This document shows positions 38,101 to 50,100 of a stretch of 64,000 nucleotides of DNA, in pieces. Source of the stretch: Rhinolophus ferrumequinum. Taxonomy: Eukaryota > Chordata > Mammalia > Chiroptera > Rhinolophidae. The notes below the pieces were generated by a model, which searched no databases, was not told the DNA's origin, and saw only the letters and a program-made list of their open reading frames with translations. The stretch spans positions 28,367,331 through 28,431,330 of the forward strand of contig NC_046304.1 in assembly GCF_004115265.2 (NCBI RefSeq). Reading direction: 5' to 3'. Every line of letters starts with the position of its first letter. Position 1 is the first letter of the stretch. The position numbers were made by a program, and so were the translations under genes.

Positions 38101-41100
38101 GAAAACTTCTATAACAGAATGTTGGGGGATTTAAAAAATTGTTCCTTGGACCTAGAGAAATGGGATAACTGGGCTGATGTTTCTTTAAATTGGCCCCAAG
38201 GCCAACTGTTGCTTATGGTCTCCAATTTGGCAGTGGACTAAGCGTTCCTGAGGAGCACGGCCAACCACATGGGCACACTCGGCTAGCTTTGTCCTTCCTG
38301 AGGTCAGAGCCAGAAGAGGTCAGCTGGGCTGCTGACCACGGAGAGTGCAGAGGTGAGGCCCCGCCTACTTACCATACTGTACAGGTAAGGTCCCCAGGAG
38401 AGCACCGAATCTAAAGGAAACCACATATATACAAAATAAGTCTGTCATGACTCTGTCCTCCCAAAGAAAAACCTAACTAGCCTCCCTCCCAAAGCAGAAA
38501 GAGACAGAAGCAAGAAACCTGGTGGCTTTGGATCAGCAGGCTCCTTCATTCACCAGTGCCCAGGTGGATAACAAGCGAATGTCTTTGGTGGCTGGGAGGT
38601 GGGGCAAAGGTGTGTGGGCGTATCTGTTGACTCAGGGCTAATGGCACGTTAATTTGGCCTGATACTGGTCCAGTGAGTGAGTCACAGCCAGTGATGGCAT
38701 CTCCACAGGCAGGCTGTGTTTGTGCAGTGGAGTCTCTTATCGGCAGACTTCGAGGCTTTTTGACAGCTTAGAATATTTCTCCGCCTTCACATTTCTGCTC
38801 TGCTTCCTGCTTACTCCTCCAATTTGGGGACACTAGCTTCTGCCAAGGAGCTAATTAAGGAAGAAGACTAATGATTTCATAATTCACGTGTCTGTGGCTA
38901 TACTGCCAATCAAGTCATTTCCATTCCACAAATATATTGAGAATTTCCTAAGGGCCTGAAGCCAGTAAGGAGGTTTATAAGATATAAATATGTCTGCCCT
39001 CAAAGAGAATAGCTGGGCTTGGTTTAGACAAGTTCACAACTACCATGACACCAGGTTAGGCCAGTGCCATTGCGACCTGTGCCAGCCAACAGAGTGTCGA
39101 GGATCACAAGTTACAAAGTACATTTGAATATACCTGCTCCTTTGCTTAAAAGCCTTCCGTGGTACCCTTGGGCCACGCATCTCAAAGTATGTTTCAAATA
39201 ACCTCAGTTTTGCGGGATTTTAATGTGGGCATTAAAAGAAAAAATAATTCTTTGATGAAATATCGTTGGGGTTAAGCAAAATATAACACATTTCTTTACT
39301 GCGGGACTTCTCAGAGCCTCTGACGTGCCTGCGAAATCTTGAGGAGGCGGAGCCGGTGTTTAGCACCTCCAAACCTTATCTGACCACGGAGCCCTTTGTG
39401 GGGACTGGTATTCTGGAGGACACCCTGAAAGGTGCAGGTATACCAGGTCCTCCTAGACCTAGCTACCCATTTCCCTGTCCAGTTAACCTTTAAGCCAGTG
39501 CCTTAGTTTCTTGAAATACAGAATTGTCTGTAATTCTCCAGTGCACCCCATTCCCTGCTTGATTTAGACCAGGGACTGCAAACTTTTTCTGTAAAGGGAT
39601 AAATAGTAAATATTCTTGGCTTTTCAGGCCAGCTGCTCTACTACTCCACTTTGTTGTTGCAGCCTCCAAATAACATGTAAATAAATGGGCGTGACTCTGT
39701 CCCAATAAAAAACTTATTTACCTAAGCAGATAACAAGACACACTTGACTTGTAGGCCATGGTCTGCTGACCGATGATGTAAACCTGAGATGTCCAGTAAA
39801 ACGTTCTGCACTGATGGAAATGCTCTATATCTGGGTAGTCCAAAACAAGAGTCAGTAGCCACATGTGACTACTGGGCACTTGAAATCTGCATAGTACAAT
39901 TAAAAGATTGAAAATTTTATTGTATTTTAATTAATTTAAATAGTCACATGTGGCTATGGCTACCACATTGAAATGTGCAGATCTCCTATAAGACATGTCT
40001 GTATGTATTTCCTCACACCTAACACGATGCCTACTACCTAGCAAGCCATTAAAACCTGTTCATGAAAAGTAACAGTACTTCTCCTTCTCAAAAAGAGAGT
40101 CCTTCTGGGATGGACGGGTGATACTTAAAGTGGATCTGGAAGGAGGGAGTCAGACCTGGGTAAAAAAAGATTCATGAGGGGAAGTGGGTCATGGCAAGGT
40201 GAAAAAGATTTTGGACAGGATGAATAACACTTGCAAAGCCATGATGAGGTGAAACTTACTGGTCTTCTGGAGAGTGTAGTGTAATGGGTAGGATCATGGA
40301 TTCCAGTACCTGGTACCTGGATTTGAAGCCTGGCTTTAGCTGTGCGACTCTAAACAAAAAATTACTTAACCTCCCTGGGTCTGTTTCATCATCTCCAAAA
40401 TCAGGATAATAACAGCATCCATCTCATGGAGCTGTTGTAAGGAGTAAATTAACACATGCCAAGTGCTTAAGTGTTGTTATGAAACTGTGAGGAGACCCCA
40501 GCAGGAAGTTGGAGGGCCAGTACTGTAATTCTGAGTGAGGCATCTGGCAAGAGGCCTGCTGGACTCTCATGCCTCTCTGAACAAGGCACCTGCAGCTTCG
40601 TGACGTCCTAGGAGGTTCACCCAGGAAGGACAAACAAGCAGCGGCCCTTCTCTCAATGGCTCAGAGCTCTCAGTTATGCCATTTCCATCCTATGTTGGAG
40701 ATGCCGAGAAGGAGGGCAAGAAATAACCGTTCCAAGTAGCAGCAGCATATCCCAAGTCCATTAGGGACCTGGCTCTGTCACAAGCCGAATCCCTATCTTT
40801 TAGGGGGAAAATGCTACCTTTTATAAATTATTATTTGTAAAAACTGAGGCATAATCACACATCATGAGTCACAAAGGTGCATTTCGGAGAGTTTCAATAA
40901 ATGCATATACACGCATGTACTGACCACCGCAATGAAGACAGAGAGCCTAAAAAGTTCCCTCCTGGCCCATTCCCGCGTATCCCCCTCCATCCTCCATCGA
41001 CACCTTCACTTCTGATTTCTGTCTAGTTAGGTTTTGCCTGAAAAGTCACCTTTTGTTAGGTCAGAGCAGTAGTTCTCAACTGGGGGTGATTGTGTCCCCT

Positions 41101-44100
41101 TGAGGGCATTTGGGAATGTCTGGAGATACTGTTGGTTGTCACACTGGGGTAAATGCTGGCATCTAAAGGGCAGAGAGGCTGCTGACATTCTGTGACGCGC
41201 AGGACAGTCCCCACAACAAAGACTTAGAGGACTCAAACTGTCCAAAGTGCTGAGGTTTAGAATACTGCCTTCAAGTCAACCCCACCAACGTGACTATTTC
41301 CAATGCCTGAAGCCACGCCCCAGATGTCTGCAACATAAACAATTTCTATCTGTACTCCCAACGAGGATGCTCAAGTTATGAAATTCTGAGTCGCAGGACC
41401 TGATGGTAACCTTGTCTCATCATCAACATGAGCAGCAAATGGGAATTTTACCCCAGATGCTCATGCTAGCAGCAGGGTGACGGAGGGCACAAGACGACTG
41501 ACCTGGGATTGAATCCTGACCAACCCACTCACTCTGTACGTCAGAGGGCAAATTCCATCACCTCTCTGCGTCTTTAGAATGTCTTCGACTGGAAAATTTG
41601 ATTCTCTTCTTATGAGACTCGAATAAAAGAATTCGGTTCAGCCCGTGGCAGTCCGTGGTAGGTGCTGTGATAGTGGGCTCTCATCCCCATTCTGAGATGG
41701 ACCCAGGGCAAACACTTTCAGTGTGAACTTTTCCAAGGACCCAAAAAATTCCATTGCTTTGTTCTTTGAAGTGGATGACACAACCCAGAGTCCCAGAGAC
41801 GGATGAGAAAGGAAGTAAAAAAAATATCTGAAAATTCTGTACTTACCGACAGGGGAGATCCAGGAGTCACCCAAAGCAACCCCGGCAAAGTTGCACTTGA
41901 TGGTCCCTTGCTGAATGGCCTGAAAGACGAGGAACCAAGACACATCCTGTCAAGGGGATCCAGGGGCCTCCATCCCTTCCTCAACAGAAAGGAGCCTACC
42001 CTTCATACATAGCCTTTGCTGACCAAGGAATACTTCTGCCCACCCTTTCCAAGATTCCCCAGGTCTCCAAAGACCTCAGATATCCACGAGAGAGCAAAAG
42101 TACCTTTTTCTGCCGCCATTTGCAAAATGAGTAGGAACTACTAAGTTTCTCTCTACTCTTTTCACCAGGGTATTGGCAGGACATGCGTGGGGTCTGATGC
42201 AGACCCTATCTTCTTCAGGAGAAACACTGCCAACCCTCCCCCCGAGGTCGGATTTCTCACAAGGTGCTCAGTGGGCTCCTTGGATACAACCCTCACTGCC
42301 CATGCTGCAGTCACGAAAGGGCTGGGAGGACTCCGCAGGAGGTCCTCAGGGGTGGGGTAAGGCCTTAGGACTAGGCGCTCATGCCCCTCTACTCTTTTTT
42401 TCATTTAACAGTAACATAGTAGCAGAAAATTGGAAACAATCTGAATATTATATGAGGGGCTAAATGAGTTATGGTTATTTCCACACCAGCACATAATGAA
42501 ACTTAAAAAAACAATGAGAGGGGCGGCCAGATGGCTCAGTTGGTTAGAGCACGAGCTCTTAACAACAAGGTTGCCGGTTCAATTCCCACATGGGATGGTG
42601 GGCTGCGCCCCCTGCAACTAAAGATTGAAAATGGCGACTGGACTTGGAGCTGAGCTGCACCCTCCACAACTAGATTGAAGGACAACGACTGATGGGTCCT
42701 GGGAAAACACACTGTTCCCCAATATTTCCCAGTAAAAAAATGTAAAAACAACAAAAAAAAACCAATGAGAAGGTTCTTTACGGATTTATATGAAAAGATC
42801 TCCAAGATATACTGTTAATTTTAAAATGAGACCTATAGAATAGTGTGTAGTGTGTACTTTCATTTATATAAAAATGGGAAAAGATCATATTTGTGAATTA
42901 GCTTTTATTGGCATGAAATACCTGTGGAAAGATACAGAAGACACTAATAACACAGGTTGCCTTAGGAGAGATGGACAGAGGCAAGAGGGAGAATTGTTAG
43001 AGTATACCTTTTATATTTTTTGAATTTTGAATTATGTGGATGCACAAGCTATTCAGAGAAGCTATTCAGAGATCTTAAATAAGAAAACAATGAATATCCT
43101 GACTGAACATTGGTAATTAAAGAGAAAGAATTATGCATTTATCTGGCTTTTCCAGAAGGAACTTATTTCAAGTTACCTAAACAGTCCCAGATGATGAGGG
43201 AAAGTTTCACGTTATACCAGCTAAGAGATGTGAACAAAATGACAGGAGAAAAACATTGTTTTGAAACTCTTAATGAAATTACTGACTTAATGTGAGAACA
43301 AAAAATTGATGTTCAAGCCATTAGGTGAAAGATGGATTAAGAACTGGACCTCCATATAGTCTGAAAATAACACCACTCAAATAACTTTCTGTCCAGGGGG
43401 AGAGTGTAAGAGTTCAATGGAAGGATCAGGCTAGATCTGGACATTATGTGCCTTCTGATTTGAAGCAAAATCATCTGCACAACACCACTATATCAGAGAT
43501 GGACAATTTTTTCTATAAAGGGCCAGATAATAAATATTTTAAGTTTTAGACCAAATAAGTCTATGTTGTAATTACTCAACTCTGACTTCGTATTATTGCT
43601 AAAGCAGCCACAGGCAATATATAAATAAATGAGAGTTCTAATAAAACTTTATTTGTAGACATTAAGATGTCAGTTTTCTGTAGTTTTTATGTGTCATGAA
43701 ACATTATTCTTCTTTTAATCTGCATCCCCTGCCCCATACCACTACTTGAAAATGTAAAAACCATTCTTAGCTCATGGGTCGTGTACAAACAGGTGGTGGG
43801 CTGAATTCGACTTATGAGCCATAGTTTCTTGAAACCTGATTATGAAATATATGTATATATTCCATCCAAAACTTTCACCTTAAATGCATAAGGCCTTTAG
43901 ATATAACTTCCAGTTTTGTAGGAAACACAGTAAAGAGAGGAATGGACTAAATAATACCCTGACGATGTTACCAGACAAATCCAGAAAATGGGACATTCTG
44001 CAAGGTATGTAGTCTGGTTTCTTTACACAATTATGGTCATAAAAAAGGGACTGTGGGGTGGCCGGTTAGCTCAGTTGGTTAGAGCACGGTGCTGGTAGCA

Positions 44101-47100
44101 CCAAGGTTGCTGGTTCGATCCCCGCATAGGCCACTGTGAGCTGCGCCCTCCTTAAAAAAAAAAAAGGGACTGTGCTAGATGAAAACAGACTTTAGGGATA
44201 CCACAGCCAGACAGTATTCATGGATCTGGATTAGGCATTAAACAAATCAGTTACAAAGGACATCCAGGGATCATCAAAAAAGACTGAATATTTGAAAGTT
44301 TACTGAAATGGGAAGATGAGGACTAGCAATTGAAGAAAACAGTCTGTAGGAATCATGTATAATACGGTCTCTTATTAGCTAACAATTATTATAAAGGTAC
44401 AGAAAAAGATTTAAAGGTTATACACAAACGTGTTAACAGTGGTGATCTCTATCTGGTGAGAAGGGGAAATTTTAATTTGTGCTTGCTGTATTTTCTAATT
44501 TTCTGTTATGCACATATACAGCTTCTTATTAAAGGTTCATCTTTTAAAAAAGAATAAATAAATATTAAAAAAATGAAACTCATACAAGCTCAGTGTAAAA
44601 AATTTACACACAGAGACAGGAGAAAATGTGGAAAACTCTCTCACCTGTGCCCCACTCGCACGCTCACACTCACTAGTTAACCACAGTTAACATGTTACGA
44701 GCATCCTTCTAACACCTTTCTTTGTTTTCGCAACCACATGCATACACATGTATATGTATAGACCTATCCGTTCTTTATGATAGCTGCGAAGTGTTCCAAC
44801 ATGGAAAGATACACCTATTTTATGTAAGTAATCCTATAGATAGCCATTGAGCTTGTTTTCAATTTATGAACAATTTATGAAGTAATGGTGTACTAAACAT
44901 CAGCTGATACTCCCATGTGTATAAGTATCCCATAGGACAGATTCCTGGAAGTGAAATTATTGGGTCAAAGGTCATATACATTTTAAAAGTTGATAAATAC
45001 TGCCAAATTGCCATTTTAAAATGATTTACCAATTTCCATTTCTACCAAAAGTGTATGAGAGCACTTGCCTTCCTACTTCTTACCAAAACTGCATGTTACC
45101 AATCTTTTAAATATTTTCAAATCTCAGATTTGAGTTACTAATAAAAATTGAGCATTTTTCATATGTACTTTCGTACAATGTACGAAAAAGTACAAGTAGT
45201 CTGTGGAATATATGTACATGTAGAAAAAGTACAAATAGTCTGTGGACATATGAAAAATGTCCACAGACTATTGATATCTACATATATATCTTTTTAAATT
45301 GCTTGTACATATATATTGCCAATTTTCTACTAGGATATTGTCCTATTTTTATGGATTTATTGATGTGAATACTATGTGTTATATATTTGTGTGTATACAT
45401 ATAATTTCAAAAGATACATATATATGTGTGTACATATATATCTTTTTAAATCGTTTATGAAAGAAGTTTTAAATTTGTATGTGGTTTAAATATGTCAAAC
45501 TTACTCTTTTTAGATTTTGGGTGTTTCATCTTACGAAGGAAAGCTTTCCTACCCAAGATTATAAAACTTTTCTCCTATATTTTCAGGTTCTTTTATAATT
45601 TTGATTTTTATGTTTAGATTTTTAATCTCTCTAGAATTGATATTTTATGCAAAGCAAGAATTCAATTTTATTATTTTCCAAAGTGATAGCCATTTGTCTC
45701 TATACCATTAATTGAATATTCTATCTGTTCCCCTATGATTTGAAATGCTATCTTATTTACATATGACCATACGAAAGTGTGATACATATATATGTGTATG
45801 TATTATATACATACACATAGCTACATATACATACATATATGCATGCATACAAGTATATATTAAATCTGTTCTAGATTCTTTATCCTGTTGCATTTAACCT
45901 ATTTGTTTCCTGCTATGCCAGTACCACATTGTTTTACTCATCGTAGCTTTATAGTATGTTTGATACCTGGTAGGGTGGTGGCCTTTTGAAGCTTTTCATG
46001 CTTATTATTACAAACTTGCCCTTACTCTGTATGTACAAAGTCCTGTTCAAAGTATATTCAATAACAGATGAATGTAAAAAGTAACACAATCAGTTTCTGT
46101 CTGAAACCCAAACAACAGTCATCTTCCTTGTTACCTTATGAAGTTCTAGAGCGATGCCAGCAGCCATTTTTCCTCCGTAGGACTCTGAGAAAATGTAGAA
46201 TGGAATCGTCTAGCAAGAAAAGGAATATATAAAAAACTAAACATCCTGAATGCCTTTTAATTCACACGGATTAATTTCAAATTTCTACTGCATGGGATGG
46301 CCGGACAAATCTCCTTTTCTTTGTCCCTCCCCTTATCTGTTTATTATGTCAGATTAGAATGACCCTGACTCCAGGGTCATTCTTTCAAGCTAAAAACCAC
46401 CTTGATATAAGAGGTGATATAAAAATCTTAGGCATCAAAAGGTTTCTCTGAAATCAGCTGGGCATCGAACGCTTGGGGAAAATTTATCCTGGTGGATACG
46501 GTGTTACTGCTGCTAGCCCCTTGCTTAGCTGTTCCTGAGTCTTTGCTTACCTGGAATTCTTTGTGGCAACTGAAGAAGGTCGTCAGGAGAACCATCATGT
46601 CTGAGGCCACCATGGCAAGGTCTTTGGCATAAGCGTTATCCTTCTCCACATAACTGAACCCAGTGCCCACAGGGTTATCGACAAACAGGAGACTGGCAGA
46701 CTGGAGCTGCGTGCCACGGAGGGAAATGCAATGTCACAGTCAGTCCGTCAGTCACCCATTATCTTCTGATCATCTTGAATGAGCGCAACAAAACTACACA
46801 TGTGAGGGTATCAGTGCGCTTATGATCCTGTTGCTAAAAGGGATTTCAAAAAAACAAAGGACAGGAACATAGACTACTTACTTCAGTAAAAGAAAAAAAA
46901 CAAACAGAAAGGCAAGAAGGAAAGATTAACATATATATAGGGATCAAGGGCACGGAAGCTGTCACTTTTCCCCCCCGATACAAATGTCCTAAATGTAACA
47001 CACGAGAGCAGGTAGAACCACGCAGTGTCAATAGCTGGAAGCAGTGACAGTACGTCAAAGGTCTGAATACCACATGTCAGTTGTCTTCAAGATGAATCCA

Positions 47101-50100
47101 ATTTCCACAAGGGCCTGGCTTCCCCGTACCCTACAAGCACAGAACTTATTCTAATACCTTCTCCAAAGCAGCTTGAGTTATACAATTTTACATCTACATA
47201 GAAGGATCCTGAGTGATGACACAGTCCAGCCATGTGCTTTACTGATCAGAAAATGAAAGCTCAGAAAAAGTCCAGGATTTGTCCAAAGTCACAAAGTTAG
47301 ACAGATAATGGCAGCATCAGGACTAAGATAGGTCTCCTCACTCCTCAGTCAGGCTCCCTGCCCCGGTCATATTACCCTCTTCCTCTTAGTTCTGGGAGAC
47401 TTGGGGGACAAGCCAGTGGGAGTACTCTGCTACTGCAAGTGGAAGTGATATTTCAGTTGGCAGTGAGTACAGGAATGTTCCAGGCTGAACAGTCTGTGCA
47501 AAGACCCTAAGGCAAGAGTAACTAAAATGCACTTAAGGAAGAGCAGTGTGGAGACAGACAAGAGAACCAAAGGACTCCGAGGGGACCTTAAGGAACAGAT
47601 GACCCGGCATTAAGTCTTAAAGAATAGTAGATGTGAATGTGGTGAGCTAAGTATGAATGGGTGGCCAAAGGAATGAAGTCCGAGAGAATTGCCCTGAAGG
47701 CAAAGGCCTGAAGGTAGAGTGCGCGGGGACAGATGACGGGAAACGTGGCTGGAGGTAAGCAGAAGCCAGCTTACACCCAGGAACCTGGATCTGATCTTTT
47801 GAGGGAACTGAAAGATGTTAAACGAAGGAATGGAATGATTTGCATTGGAGCGTTTCACTCAAGCAGCATGTCCAAAGTGCCTTGAGGGGGCTGGTACTTT
47901 GAAAGCAGCCACCAGTGGGCATGAAAAGGGATGGATGAATATTAACAAAATTTGGTTATTAAACATAGCACTACCATATGAGCCAGCAATCCCACTCTGA
48001 GGCATATACACCCAAAAACTGAATACAGGAGCACCAACATTTGTACACCAATGTTCCCTGCACTATTCTCAATAGCCTAAAGGGGAAACAACACACGTGT
48101 CCATCAACAGACTAATGGATGCACAAAATGGTGTATGCATACAATGGAGGATTATCCAGCCTTCAAAAAGAATGAGAGATACCACCTCACCCCAGTCAAA
48201 ATGGCTATCATCAATAAATCAACAAACAACAAGTGCTGGCGCGGATGTGGAGAAAAGGGAACGCTTGTGCACTGTTGGTGGGATTGCAGATTGGTGCAGC
48301 CACTATGGAAAACAGTATGGAGGTTATCTCAAAACTCTGAAAATGAAACTACCCTATGATCCAGTAATTCCACTCCTAGGTATCTATCCGGAGAAATCCC
48401 AAACTCCAATTCAAAAATCTTTATGCACTCCTATGTTTATTGCAGCACTATACACAATAGCTAAGACATGGAAACAACCAAAATGCCCATCGGTAGATGA
48501 CTGGATTAAGAAACTGTGGTACATTTATACAATGGAGTATTACGCAGCCATAAAGAAGAAAGAAATCTTACCATTTGCAACAACATGGATGGATCTAGAG
48601 AACATTATGTTAAGTGAAATAAGTCAGACAGAGAAAGATAAGTACCATATGATCTCACTTATTTGCGGATTCTAAAGAAAAGAATAAGTGAATGAACTAA
48701 TCAGAAACAGTTTTGGAGACAATGAGGAAAAACTGAGGGTTGCTAGATGGGCGGGAGGGGTGGGGGGTGGGGGGAGGGTGAGGGGATTGGAGGGCAGTCG
48801 GTGACCATAGGATGGCCACGGGTTCGAAAATTAATCTGGGGAACATAATTTGGTGGTTACCAGAAGGTAAAGGGGTTGGGGGGTGGGGGATGAGGGTGAG
48901 GGGGATCAAATGTATGGTGATGGAAGGGGAGCTGACTCTGGGTGGTGAACACACAGTGTGATTTATGGATGATGTGATACAGAATTGCACACCTGAAATC
49001 TATGTAATTTTACTAACAATTGTCACCCCAATAAATTTAAAAAAAAAAAAAAAAAAGAATGAAATGCTACCTGAATGAACCTTGTAAACATTATGCTAAG
49101 TGATAGAAACCGCACACCAAAAGCCACATATTTGTATGATTCCATTGTTATAAGATGTCCAAAATAGGCAAAGGTGGTTGCCTGAGGAGGGATTGAAGGA
49201 TGACAACTAAGGGATATAAGGTTTTTTCGGGGTGGGAGGGTAATGAAAATGTTCTGAAATGGATTGTAATAATGGTTGTAAAACTCTAAATGTACTAAAA
49301 GCCATTGAATTGTATACATTAAATAGCTCTATTGGATAGTATACAAATTATATTTCAATAAAGTTGTTTTTAAGAATTCCTTTTTAGGTCAAAGTGATTG
49401 GATGAGGGGGAAGGGAGGCAGGGGAAGGTGAGGATGGCTCTCTGGTTTCTGGCTCAGGCACCTGAGTGGATGGAGGTACTATTTACCATAAGGGACGTAG
49501 GAAGTTGGCTGGTTTTGTGGGTGGACAGAGGGTCTGGTATAGGAGACAGAGTAATGACCATAATTTGGGATAGGTCAAATATGTATGAAGGACATCCACG
49601 TGGAAATATCCAAGAGGTAAGTGGCAAAATAGTTCTGGGGCAATAGAGAAAGTTCTCAGCTAGAGATACTGACTTGGGAGTCATCACCTTCTACGTGTCA
49701 TGAGAGCAGTTTGGCAGGATGGGGCTGCCCGAAGAACACATAGAAGAGAGAGTTACCAAGGACAGAGTGCTCGGAAATAGCAACATGTAAGACATGGCCA
49801 ACAGTGCTACAAAGAAGTCCAACAAAGATGGATGCCAAGAAGGACCTAATGGAGACTTGGAATTGGGAAGCCTGTATACCCGTGGGGACAACAGCTCTAG
49901 TGAGTGATGGGGACAGACTACCGTGGATTTGGGCCATGCTTCCCAACTTTGTCATGACCACAGAGGAAATAACACATTCAATGCATTCTAGAGTTAATGC
50001 ACCCACTACCTCCCGTCTGCGACCCCCAGCTCTCAGAATCAATATTGCAGCACTCAGGATAAGCTCTGGGTAAAGACTGGCAACAGCAAACACAAACAAT

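Noticed and set aside
44059-44135. tRNA-Ile-like sequence with A and B boxes
   Set aside because: Flanked by an exact 15-base target duplication and an A tail, and the anticodon loop does not match isoleucine; it is a SINE, not a tRNA gene.
48097-48675. 192-codon open frame
   Set aside because: It is the C-terminal end of L1 ORF2 running in from the neighbouring older L1; not a host gene.
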